Assembly: GCA_963807925.1 (NCBI GenBank)
Contig: CAWEDP010000002.1
Coordinates: forward strand, 2,666,001-2,730,000
Direction: 5' to 3'
Origin: CAWEDP01 sp963807925
Lineage (GTDB): Bacteria > Acidobacteriota > Vicinamibacteria > Vicinamibacterales > CAVVIG01
DNA: 64,000 nt
Position 1 is the first letter of the stretch; each line of letters opens with the position of its first letter. Under the pieces are notes generated by a model. That model was not told the DNA's origin, searched no databases, and worked only from the letters and a program-made list of their open reading frames with translations. Position numbers and translations under genes: made by a program. Of the stretch, positions 26,822 through 37,172 are shown one piece after another.

Positions 26822-27433
26822 ATGACTCAGCCTTCGGATGCGCGCATGCAACTGGTCCCCATGGTCGTCGAACAGACCAACCGCGGCGAGCGCGCCTACG
26901 ACATCTTCTCGCGGCTGCTCAAGGACAGCATCATCTTCATCGGCACGCCGGTTGACGATGGGATTGCCAATCTGGTCATCGCCCAGATGCTGTTTCTGGA
27001 GGCCGAGGACCCCGACAAAGACATCATGATGTACATCAACAGCCCGGGCGGGTCCATCACGGCCGGGATGGCGATTTACGACACGATGCAGTACATCAAG
27101 CCGGACGTCCAGACGATCTGCATCGGCCAGGCGGCCTCGATGGCGGCGGTGCTGCTGGCGGCGGGGGCGAAAGGAAAGCGCTTCTCGCTCCCCAATTCCC
27201 GAATTGTCATTCACCAGCCGCTGATGTCCGGGCTGGCGGGCCAGGCGACCGATATCGACATCGCGGCGCGGGAAATTCTGCGCATGCGGGAACGCATCAA
27301 CGAGATCCTGGTCCACCACACCGGACAGCCCGTCAAGCGTATCCAGGACGATACCGAGCGCGACTACATCATGTCGGCCGACCAGGGCAAGGAATACGGT
27401 ATCATTGACGATGTCATCCGGAAAAGGGCGTAG
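26822..27433 (+). CDS. clpP: ATP-dependent Clp protease proteolytic subunit
   Basis: A 203-residue serine protease that forms the double-heptamer chamber used by ClpX. Ser106 is in ICIGQAASMAAVLLAAG, His131 in SRIVIHQPLMSG, and the acidic residue is within IQDDTERDYIMSA. Three in-frame starts are possible (26822, 26846, 26861); homologues usually begin MxLVPMVVEQTxRGER, which favours 26846, and no strong ribosome-binding site decides the case. GGTAAACTGGGGAGAAA at 26768 upstream could be part of a promoter/leader. clpX follows after 70 bp. Confidence 0.96.
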   Translation: MTQPSDARMQLVPMVVEQTNRGERAYDIFSRLLKDSIIFIGTPVDDGIANLVIAQMLFLEAEDPDKDIMMYINSPGGSITAGMAIYDTMQYIKPDVQTICIGQAASMAAVLLAAGAKGKRFSLPNSRIVIHQPLMSGLAGQATDIDIAAREILRMRERINEILVHHTGQPVKRIQDDTERDYIMSADQGKEYGIIDDVIRKRA

Positions 27434-27503
27434 CGCAGCGCGGGGCGGGCGGACGCGGCGGTCCTGCGGCAGGGACTGAGGGCGGCCCGACACCAGGGCT
27501 CAC

Positions 27504-28751
27504 ATGGTCAAGAAAAGCGGCGAAACCGAAGTCCTTCGATGCTCCTTCTGCAACAAGGACCAGAACGACGTCCGCAAGCTGATTGCCGGCCCGACGGTGT
27601 TCATCTGCGATGAATGCGTCGAGGTCTGCAACGACATCATCGCGGACGACAACCGGTTCGAGAACCGCGGCACGCGCTCGTCGCTGCCGACGCCGCAGGA
27701 AATCAAGAAGTTCCTGGACGAATACGTGATCGGCCAGGAGCGTACGAAGAAGAAGCTCGCCGTCGCGGTGTACAACCATTACAAGCGCATCGAGATCCAG
27801 AAGCAGCCGCGCAGCCGGAACGACATCGAGCTGACCAAGTCGAACATCCTGCTGATCGGGCCGACGGGCACCGGCAAGACGCTGCTCGCGCAGACGCTCG
27901 CCAAGCTTCTCTCGGTGCCCTTCACCATCGTCGACGCGACGACGCTGACCGAGGCGGGGTACGTCGGGGAAGACGTCGAGAACATCATCCTGAAGCTGCT
28001 GCAGGCCGCCGGCGGCGACATCGAGAAGTGCCAGCAGGGGATCATCTACATCGACGAGGTCGACAAGATCTGCCGCAAGGACGAGAACCCGTCGATCACG
28101 CGCGACGTGTCGGGCGAGGGGGTGCAGCAGGCGCTCCTGAAGATTCTGGAGGGCACGGTGGCGAACGTGCCGCCACAGGGCGGCCGCAAGCACCCGCACC
28201 AGGAGTTCTTCCAGGTCGACACGACCAACATCCTGTTCATCTGCGGCGGCGCGTTCGTGGGGCTCGACAAGCAGATCGAACGGCGGGTCGGGAAGAAGAC
28301 GCTCGGCTTCAAGGCCGACGTCAAGTCGATGCGGACGCGCGACATCGGCGCGACGCTCGAGCAGCTCGAGCCGCAGGATCTCATCAAGTACGGTCTCATT
28401 CCCGAGTTCGTCGGCCGGCTGCCGGTCATGGGCACGCTGCACGAGCTCGACAAGCCGGCGCTCGTCCAGATCCTGACGCAACCGCGCAACGCGATCACGC
28501 GCCAGTACATGAAGCTGTTCGAGTACGAGAACGTCAAGCTTCGCTTCGCCGACGACGCGCTCGAAGCCATCGCCGAATCGGCGCTCGAGCGCAAGATCGG
28601 CGCCCGCGGCCTGAGGATGATCATCGAGGACCTCATGCTGGACCTGATGTACCAGGTCCCGAACCAGAAGAAGGTTCGCGAGGTCACGATCACGCGCGAG
28701 ATCGTCCTGGCGAAGGACAAACCCATCACCCTGATTGAGAAAGCTGGATAG
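27504..28751 (+). CDS. clpX: ATP-dependent Clp protease ATP-binding subunit ClpX
   Basis: A 415-residue AAA+ unfoldase that feeds substrates to ClpP. The N-terminal C4 zinc-binding domain is complete (CSFCNKDQ ... FICDECVEVC). The AAA+ core has Walker A LIGPTGTGKTLLAQ, the pore loop AGYVGEDVENII, Walker B IIYIDEVDKICRK, and sensor/ISRDVSGEGVQQALLK equivalents. The IGF-type loop region for ClpP docking is covered by GRKHPHQEFFQ nearby and the C-terminal helical domain is full length. Start ATG at 27504. Part of the clpP-clpX-lon order. Confidence 0.97.
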   Translation: MVKKSGETEVLRCSFCNKDQNDVRKLIAGPTVFICDECVEVCNDIIADDNRFENRGTRSSLPTPQEIKKFLDEYVIGQERTKKKLAVAVYNHYKRIEIQKQPRSRNDIELTKSNILLIGPTGTGKTLLAQTLAKLLSVPFTIVDATTLTEAGYVGEDVENIILKLLQAAGGDIEKCQQGIIYIDEVDKICRKDENPSITRDVSGEGVQQALLKILEGTVANVPPQGGRKHPHQEFFQVDTTNILFICGGAFVGLDKQIERRVGKKTLGFKADVKSMRTRDIGATLEQLEPQDLIKYGLIPEFVGRLPVMGTLHELDKPALVQILTQPRNAITRQYMKLFEYENVKLRFADDALEAIAESALERKIGARGLRMIIEDLMLDLMYQVPNQKKVREVTITREIVLAKDKPITLIEKAG

Positions 28752-28814
28752 CGCAGAGACGGCGGCGGGGTGACGGCGTCATCCGTCACCTCATCTTCCT
28801 GCTCGCCACACATT

Positions 28815-31211
<2,397 letters not shown>

Positions 31212-31214
31212 TCG

Positions 31215-31910
31215 GTGCAGGGACGAGGGAACCAGGACCAATCCCTACGCTTGAACGTCGAAGCCACCTTCGTCCGGAGCGCCGCCGGTGCGGCGGATCT
31301 GCCACACGACGGCCTCGCCGAGATCGCGATGGTCGGGCGGTCCAACGTCGGCAAGTCGAGCCTGATCAACGCGCTGGCGCGGCAGAAGGTCGCGCGCACC
31401 AGCGCGGCGCCGGGCAAGACGCGGCTGGCGAACTTCTACCGCGTTCAGCGCGAAGGGGATCGGTCCTTCTACCTGGTGGACCTGCCGGGGTACGGTTACG
31501 CGCGCGGAGACGCGCGCGACCTGGAGGCGGTGACGCGCGCGTATTTCGGGACGGTCCGACCCGCGGTCGCCGTGCTGCTCGTCGACGCGCGGCATCCCGG
31601 CCTGCAAAGCGATCTCGACGCATGGCAATGGCTCGGCGAAACCGTGGAGGCGAGGGCGCTCGTCGCCACCAAGATCGACAAACTCGCGCGCGGCGAACGG
31701 ATCCGCGCGCTGAGGGACATTCAATCCGTTTTTGAAGACGCCGTCCTGCCGGTCTCGGCGGTGACGGGCGAAGGACTGGACGAACTGTGGAAACTGATCG
31801 ACAGAGCGAACAATCGCAACAGCAGCCCCCGGCGCCCCAGGCGCCCCAGCAGCCGCCGAGGAGCAACGGCGCCGCCGCGCCGGCCGAGCCGGCCCGGACC
31901 GAGAGGATAG
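31215..31910 (+). CDS. engB: Ribosome-biogenesis GTPase EngB/YsxC/YihA
   Basis: A 231-residue TRAFAC GTPase: G1 MVGRSNVGKSSLINALA, G2 TSAAPGKTRLANFYRV, G3 LVDLPGYGYARG, G4 VATKIDKLARG and G5 VLPVSAVTGEGLDEL. It assists assembly of the large ribosomal subunit. The start is GTG at 31215, only 3 bp after the lon stop. The conserved domain ends around LWKLID; the last 30 or so residues are an Arg/Pro/Ser-rich tail (NNRNSSPRRPRRPSSRRGAT and on) encoded within the 5' part of rho in another frame. Whether the tail is translated as read is likely but unproven. Confidence 0.95.
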   Translation: MQGRGNQDQSLRLNVEATFVRSAAGAADLPHDGLAEIAMVGRSNVGKSSLINALARQKVARTSAAPGKTRLANFYRVQREGDRSFYLVDLPGYGYARGDARDLEAVTRAYFGTVRPAVAVLLVDARHPGLQSDLDAWQWLGETVEARALVATKIDKLARGERIRALRDIQSVFEDAVLPVSAVTGEGLDELWKLIDRANNRNSSPRRPRRPSSRRGATAPPRRPSRPGPRG

Positions 31911-33172
31911 AGCGCATCGATCTCGCGACGCTCAAGGACATGAGCGTCGGCGCCCTGACGAAGGTCGCCAAGCAGCTCGATGTCCCGGGCGCCAGCGGCC
32001 TGCGCAAGCAGGAGCTCATCTTCGAGATCCTGAAGGCCCGGGCCGAGAAGAGCGGCCTGATCTTCTCCGAGGGGGTGCTCGAGACGCTGCCCGACGGCTT
32101 CGGGTTCCTCCGGGCGCCCGACTACAACTACCTGCCGGGCCCCGACGACATCTACGTCTCCCCGTCGCAAATCCGCAAGTTCGACCTCCACACCGGCGAC
32201 ACGGTCTCGGGCCAGATTCGGCCGCCGAAGGACGGCGAGCGGTACTTCGCGCTGATCAAGGTGGAGGCGGTCAACTTCGAGCCGCCGGAGCGCGCCCGCG
32301 AGAAGGTGTTCTTCGAGAATCTCACGCCGCTCTATCCGCAGCGCCGCATTTCGCTCGAGACCGAGGGCGACAACCTCTCGGCCAGGGTGCTCGACCTCAT
32401 GGTGCCCATCGGCAAGGGCCAGCGCGGCCTGATCGTGGCGCCGCCGCGCACCGGCAAGACGATGCTGCTGCAGAACATCGCCAACAGCGTCACCAGGAAT
32501 CATCCGGAGGTCTACCTGATCGTGCTGCTGATCGACGAGCGGCCCGAAGAGGTCACCGACATGCAGCGCTCGGTGCAGGGCGAAGTGATCTCGTCGACCT
32601 TCGACGAGCCGGCGCAGCGCCACGTGCAGGTCGCGGAGATGGTGATCGAGAAGGCGAAGCGCCTGGTCGAGCACAAGAAGGACGTCGTCATCCTGCTCGA
32701 CTCGATCACGCGGCTGGCCCGCGCCTACAACACGATCGTGCCGCCGTCGGGCAAGGTGCTGTCGGGCGGCGTCGACAGCAACGCGCTTCAGCGGCCGAAG
32801 CGGTTCTTCGGCGGCGCGCGGAACATCGAGGAGGGCGGGTCGCTGACCATCATGGCGACGGCGCTGGTCGACACCGGATCGCGCATGGACGAGGTCATCT
32901 TCGAGGAGTTCAAGGGCACCGGCAACCTCGAAATCCACCTGGACCGCAAGCTGACCGACCGCCGCGTCTTCCCCTCAATCGACATCCAGAAGAGCGGGAC
33001 GCGGAAGGAAGAACTGCTGATCCCGAAGGACGACCTGAACCGGGTCTGGGTGCTCCGCAAGGTGCTGACACCGCTCTCGCCCGTCGAGGCGATGGAGCTG
33101 CTGCTGTCGAAGATGGCGAAGACCCGGACCAACCAGGACTTCCTCGCGTCGATGAGCAACGGCAAGGGGTAG
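31787..33172 (+). CDS. rho: Transcription termination factor Rho
   Basis: A 461-residue hexameric RNA helicase: N-terminal helix bundle (IDLATLKDMSVGALTKVAKQ), cold-shock-like RNA-binding domain (LPDGFGFLRAPDYNYLPGPD), Walker A VAPPRTGKTMLLQNIA, Q-loop/R-loop part, Walker B KDVVILLDSITRLARAYNT and a secondary RNA site region. The only standard start that keeps the whole conserved N-terminus is the GTG at 31787, which lies inside engB, so the two share 124 bp; the ATG at 31940 would cut the conserved IDLATLK stretch. The leader before it is Gln/Pro-rich (SEQSQQQPPAPQAPQQPP). Confidence 0.95.
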   Translation: METDRQSEQSQQQPPAPQAPQQPPRSNGAAAPAEPARTERIERIDLATLKDMSVGALTKVAKQLDVPGASGLRKQELIFEILKARAEKSGLIFSEGVLETLPDGFGFLRAPDYNYLPGPDDIYVSPSQIRKFDLHTGDTVSGQIRPPKDGERYFALIKVEAVNFEPPERAREKVFFENLTPLYPQRRISLETEGDNLSARVLDLMVPIGKGQRGLIVAPPRTGKTMLLQNIANSVTRNHPEVYLIVLLIDERPEEVTDMQRSVQGEVISSTFDEPAQRHVQVAEMVIEKAKRLVEHKKDVVILLDSITRLARAYNTIVPPSGKVLSGGVDSNALQRPKRFFGGARNIEEGGSLTIMATALVDTGSRMDEVIFEEFKGTGNLEIHLDRKLTDRRVFPSIDIQKSGTRKEELLIPKDDLNRVWVLRKVLTPLSPVEAMELLLSKMAKTRTNQDFLASMSNGKG

Positions 33173-33185
33173 GCCCGCCCGCATG

Positions 33186-33205
33186 GTGCGGCCGCGAGAC
33201 CGCAC
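33186..33205. terminator. Candidate hairpin between convergent rho and osmC-like genes
   Basis: GTGCGG (33186-33191) can pair with CCGCAC (33200-33205) around an eight-base loop. It lies 14 bp past the rho stop and touches the stop of the convergent OsmC gene. There is no T-run on either side, so it is at best a weak or Rho-assisted terminator. Confidence 0.35.
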
Positions 33206-33744
33206 TACAGGCGCACGCCGTCGTCGTGTCCTGCCGTGAGCGATTGGACGGGCGAGACACGGACGATCGGAGGCTGGCGGAGCGTCTGGTACACCACACA
33301 GTAGCGTTCGGTCAGGCGGATCAGGGTCTCGATCTGGTCACCGCTCGCGTCGGTGTCGAGATGGAACGTGAGCCGGATCTCCTGAAAGCCAACCGGCGCG
33401 TCCTTCGCGACGCCGAGCGTGCCGCGGAAGTCCAGGTCGCCCTCGACGCTCACGCGACCCTCGCGAATCTCGACGCCAATCGCCGTCGCCACGGCGCTCA
33501 TCGTGACGCCCGCGCACGCGGCGAGCGCCTCGAGCAGCATGTCGCCGGAGCAGGCGAAGGCGCCGGTGCCCCCGGTGGCGGGATGGAGACCGGCTTGGAC
33601 GAGCGCTCGTCCCGTTTCGATCCGGCAGGTGATCCCCTCGCCGACGCGGCCCTGCGCGCGCAGCGTGATCAGCGCGGCTCCGGGCTCGGCGCGGTAGCGT
33701 TCCTTGAGAGGCGTCTGGATGGTGCGGAGGTCGTCGGCGTTCAT
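33205..33744 (-). CDS. OsmC family protein
   Basis: A 179-residue protein with the OsmC/Ohr fold layout: ALITLRAQGRVGEGITCRIE, HPATGGTGAFACSGDMLLEA, LAACAGVTMSAVATAIGVEI and the closing IRLTFHLDTDASGDQIETLI. Catalytic cysteines of Ohr/OsmC normally sit in the central helix and near the end; here candidates are the Cys in ALAACAGVTM and the Cys in LTERYCVVYQTL. The family detoxifies organic hydroperoxides. ATG at 33744, chosen over far longer frames; divergent from the cupin gene with 78 bp between. Confidence 0.88.
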   Translation of the reverse strand: MNADDLRTIQTPLKERYRAEPGAALITLRAQGRVGEGITCRIETGRALVQAGLHPATGGTGAFACSGDMLLEALAACAGVTMSAVATAIGVEIREGRVSVEGDLDFRGTLGVAKDAPVGFQEIRLTFHLDTDASGDQIETLIRLTERYCVVYQTLRQPPIVRVSPVQSLTAGHDDGVRL

Positions 33745-33822
33745 GGATCCATTATTTCTCGGCCGGCGACCGGATGCCCCGGTCGGATAGAATCTGAGCC
33801 GGAACAGACTGAGAGGTCGCCC

Positions 33823-34323
33823 ATGAGAACACGAGCCCTCGCCGCCGCCGTGCTCGCCGCGTGCTGGTGGGCCGGCAGCCAGTGCTCGGAGGCGCAGGCG
33901 CCCGCCGCCGCCCCGAAACTGTTCGCCGCAGCCGGCGACGTCACCGCGCTCATCGATCGCGCGAAGAAGGAACGGAAGGCCGATCAGGCCAACTTCGTCC
34001 AGCCGGTGGTCCGGCTCCAGCCCTACACCGTCAACCTCGAGTACCGCGTGGCTGGGCTGAACGCGCCCGCCTCGGTCCACGAAAAAGAGGCCGAGATCTT
34101 CTTCGTCGTCGAGGGGTCGGGCACGCTCGTCACCGGCGGCACGTTGAAGGACGAACGGCGGGCGAACGCCGACAACCTCCAGGGATCCGCCATCGACAAC
34201 GGCAGCTCCCGTCGCGTCGCGAAGGGCGACGTGATCGTGGTGCCCGAGAAGACGCCGCACTGGTTCACCCGGATCGACGGCGCGCTGGTGCTGATGTCGC
34301 TGCACGTGCCGCACACGGAATGA
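33823..34323 (+). CDS. Secreted single-cupin protein
   Basis: A 166-residue protein. A signal peptide (LAAAVLAACWWAGSQCSEAQ, with a Cys that might also act as lipobox) is followed by one cupin barrel: APASVHEKEAEIFFVVEGSG contains cupin motif 1 (the H-x-E-x-E pattern) and VVPEKTPHWFTRIDGALVLM contains motif 2 with its His. The EGSGTLVTGG strand is typical. A divalent metal site is therefore likely, but neither enzyme activity nor ligand can be told. ATG at 33823 following GAGAGGTCGCCC. Confidence 0.85.
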   Translation: MRTRALAAAVLAACWWAGSQCSEAQAPAAAPKLFAAAGDVTALIDRAKKERKADQANFVQPVVRLQPYTVNLEYRVAGLNAPASVHEKEAEIFFVVEGSGTLVTGGTLKDERRANADNLQGSAIDNGSSRRVAKGDVIVVPEKTPHWFTRIDGALVLMSLHVPHTE

Positions 34324-34426
34324 CCGCTCGCGGGCGCGTTCCGCGCCTCGACCGGCCGGACCGATCGTGCGACCGGCGGAGGCACGGTGTGATCGTCGCA
34401 TCGATCCCGACCAGGTAGGAGGCCCA

Positions 34427-35899
34427 TTGGCGACGCCGGCGCACGCGATCCCCATCGATGTTCCGCCGCCGAAAGAGCGGATGCTCACGCAGCTCGTCAC
34501 GCTGCCGCGCTCGTTCTGGATGGTGAACGTCATGGAGATGTTCGAGCGCCTCGCCTACTACGGCGTGCGCACGGTCATCCCGATTTACATCGCGCAGGCG
34601 GACGAACCGGGCGGCCTGCATTTCACACAGATCCAGAAAGGGGACATCTTCTTCGTCTGGGCCGTGGTGCAGTCGCTGGTGCCGATGTTCTCCGGCGGAT
34701 ACGCCGACCGGTACGGCTACAAGCGGACGATCGCGGCATCGGTGGCGCTCAAGGCGCTCGGCTACCTGCTGATGGCCACCCAGCGGTCGTTCCCTGGATT
34801 TCTTCTCGGCTGCTGCGTCCTGGCGATCGGGACGGCGATCTTCAAGCCGGGGGTGCAGGGGACGATGTCGCAGTCGCTCTCGACGCGCAATTCCGGGGTC
34901 GGGTGGGGAACGTTCTACATGCTCGTCAACGTGGGCGGATTTCTGGGGCCGCCGCTCGCGCACTTTCTCTACGGGGTCTCGTGGCCGGCCGTCTTCTACG
35001 GCTGCGCCGCGATCGTGTCGCTGAACTTCCTGATGCTCCTCACCTACAAGGAAGTGCATCCGGGCGGCGAGCAGAAGGGCGGACCGCTGGCCGTGATGAT
35101 GCTCACGTTCCGCAACTTCGCCAACCTGCGCCTCGTCCTCTTCGTTCTCATCATGTCCGGCTTCTGGCTGATGTTCAACCAGCTCTTCGACATGCTGCCC
35201 AACTTCATCGTCGATTGGGTGGACTCCTCGTCGATGGTGGCGGCGCTTCACCTGCCGGCGTTCATGCTGCGGCTCAACTCGCAGCGCGGGCCTCAACTGG
35301 CGCAGGAGTGGCTGCTCAACGCCAACGCCGGGCTGATCGTCCTGGCCGTGATTCCGTTGTCGTGGGCGGTGTCGCGGGCGCGGCGGGTCGTGTCCATCAC
35401 GACCGGCATCGCCGTTTCGTCGATCGGCCTGATGATTTCCGGCTTCACGACCTCCGGCTGGATGTGCCTGGGCGGCATCCTGTTGTTCTCGGTCGGCGAG
35501 ATGCTGGCGTCGCCGAAGATGAACGAGTACCTCGGCGTGATCGCGCCAGACGGGCAGAAGGGTCTGTACATGGGGTACGCGAACGTCCCGCTGGCGATTG
35601 GCTGGGGCTACGGATCGCTGCTGGGGGGCGACGTGTACGATCGCCTCGGTGACAAGGCGAATCTGGCGGTGCAGTACCTCTCGTCGCAGTTTCACCTGGC
35701 CGACGTCAACCGCGACACCGCGTTCGCACGCCTGATGGAAGTCACCCACACGAACGCGGTCGACGCCACCCGCCTGCTGTGGAATACGTACCACCCCTAC
35801 ACGCTGTGGTACGAGTTCATGGCGATTGGCATCGCCTCCGCCATCGGGATGCTGATCTACTCCGTGTGGGTGAAACGCTTCGAGGCCGCAGACATCTGA
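34427..35899 (+). CDS. POT/PTR-family proton-coupled peptide transporter (MFS)
   Basis: A 490-residue membrane protein. The family signature is present: VNVMEMFERLAYYGVRTVIP (E-x-x-E-R-x-x-Y-Y-G, the proton-coupling motif of helix 1) and GTAIFKPGVQGTMSQSLSTR (PTR2 motif 1-like). About 12 to 14 transmembrane helices can be drawn, with a longer loop after ALHLPAFMLRLN. These carriers import di- and tripeptides with protons, though some members take other solutes. TTG start at 34427 with AGGAGG four bases upstream; ATG at 34481 is an alternative. Confidence 0.87.
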   Translation: MATPAHAIPIDVPPPKERMLTQLVTLPRSFWMVNVMEMFERLAYYGVRTVIPIYIAQADEPGGLHFTQIQKGDIFFVWAVVQSLVPMFSGGYADRYGYKRTIAASVALKALGYLLMATQRSFPGFLLGCCVLAIGTAIFKPGVQGTMSQSLSTRNSGVGWGTFYMLVNVGGFLGPPLAHFLYGVSWPAVFYGCAAIVSLNFLMLLTYKEVHPGGEQKGGPLAVMMLTFRNFANLRLVLFVLIMSGFWLMFNQLFDMLPNFIVDWVDSSSMVAALHLPAFMLRLNSQRGPQLAQEWLLNANAGLIVLAVIPLSWAVSRARRVVSITTGIAVSSIGLMISGFTTSGWMCLGGILLFSVGEMLASPKMNEYLGVIAPDGQKGLYMGYANVPLAIGWGYGSLLGGDVYDRLGDKANLAVQYLSSQFHLADVNRDTAFARLMEVTHTNAVDATRLLWNTYHPYTLWYEFMAIGIASAIGMLIYSVWVKRFEAADI

Positions 35900-35912
35900 T
35901 GCACGAGGGGCG

Positions 35913-37142
35913 TCAGCCCTTCGAGGTGAACCAATACACCACGCCGACGGTCAGCACGCCCTGCAGCTTCACGCTCTCGCTGCTGCTCTTCAGGAAGAAC
36001 GCCTGCTGTGTCCGGTCCGTCCGGTACTCGATACGCATCAGCATGCCGTCCTGGTGCCTGAGCTCCGCCGTCACGGTCGCCTCCTGAACCTTCTGCGACA
36101 CCCCCGTCATGAAACCGTCTCGATCGTTCAGGAACTCGTACCGCGGAACGAGGGCGAACCAGCCGCTCGGCCGGAATCTCACGTAGCCGGCAACGCCCTG
36201 CCACCGCTGATTGCTGTTCCGATCCTGGCCGATGTCGTAGTTGACGGCGACGCTCGTCGTCCTGCCCGCTCCGTAGGTGACGACGGTGTCCGACAGGTGC
36301 CGCCAGCCCCGATCGTCGCGCGTCGTCTCCGGGCCGGCGATGTAGGTCTCGGTGACGGCCAGGCCGTTGGCCGGCTTGAGGGACGCCGACAGCCCGAGCG
36401 TCTTGCCGCCGTTGTTGTCGGTGACGTTGTTCCAGCCGTTGACGACGAGTCCGGTCAGCGTGACGGCGTCGCCGGTCTTGAGCGTCGCGCGCAGGCCCAT
36501 GTGATAGTACGGAACCGCCAGCGCGAACAGCAGGCTGTGCGAGTAGTTCCAGTTGTCGTTCGTCTCGATGACCTCGAACCCCGCAGGCGTGACGAACTTC
36601 CCGACGTCCAGCCGCAGGCCACCGGCCGTCACCGGCGCGAGCACGCTGAAGTAGGCCTGCTGGATGTTCCGATGAAGGCCGGCACCGCCTTGCTGGACGT
36701 CGCCCACGATCGCGGCCGCCGGTCCGAAGTCGAAATCGACGCGGTACCCCGCGCGGCTGGCGGTCGTCGGTTTCTTCTCGAGCGCGAGCTCGGCCAGGCT
36801 GAGGCTGAACGCGTCGTGGGCGACGTCGAAGTCGTGGAGGCAGTTGAAGATCTTCACGCCGCCCACCAGCGCGCACGGTTTGTCCGGCGTGTTGAGGTTG
36901 TAGGCGTAGTAGCCGTCGATCAGTCCCGACAGCTCGGTGCCGGCAAGGAACGCCCCCACCGGGTTGTTGCCCGGCCCGGTTCCCTCCGCCTGAGCTGACG
37001 CCGGTGCCGCGGCCACAGCCACCATCAGCACCGCGGCCACGATTGCCGTCGGAACCCGAGTCGTGACAAAGCTGTGACAAACCGCCCGCCCGGCGAAACA
37101 GAGAACGCCGGCAGCCGTATGTGACAACGAGGGCCGCGCCAT
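35913..37142 (-). CDS. Outer-membrane beta-barrel porin-like protein
   Basis: About 409 residues from the ATG at 37142 (a longer frame from 37232 would overlap the divergent gene). The signal peptide is VPTAIVAAVLMVAVAAAPAS. The mature part consists of alternating strands ending in aromatic residues: SGLIDGYYAYNLNTPDKPCA, YRVDFDFGPAAAIVGDVQQG, GGLRLDVGKFVTPAGFEVIE, and a final strand GVLTVGVVYWF. This fits the putative beta-barrel porin-2 family. Two Cys (PCALVGG and FNCLHDF) could form an external disulfide. It is divergent from the GH36 galactosidase with 30 bp between, and may import its products. Confidence 0.82.
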   Translation of the reverse strand: MARPSLSHTAAGVLCFAGRAVCHSFVTTRVPTAIVAAVLMVAVAAAPASAQAEGTGPGNNPVGAFLAGTELSGLIDGYYAYNLNTPDKPCALVGGVKIFNCLHDFDVAHDAFSLSLAELALEKKPTTASRAGYRVDFDFGPAAAIVGDVQQGGAGLHRNIQQAYFSVLAPVTAGGLRLDVGKFVTPAGFEVIETNDNWNYSHSLLFALAVPYYHMGLRATLKTGDAVTLTGLVVNGWNNVTDNNGGKTLGLSASLKPANGLAVTETYIAGPETTRDDRGWRHLSDTVVTYGAGRTTSVAVNYDIGQDRNSNQRWQGVAGYVRFRPSGWFALVPRYEFLNDRDGFMTGVSQKVQEATVTAELRHQDGMLMRIEYRTDRTQQAFFLKSSSESVKLQGVLTVGVVYWFTSKG

Positions 37143-37172
37143 CCCGCGCGGCCAACGGCGGCGCAGTCGACG

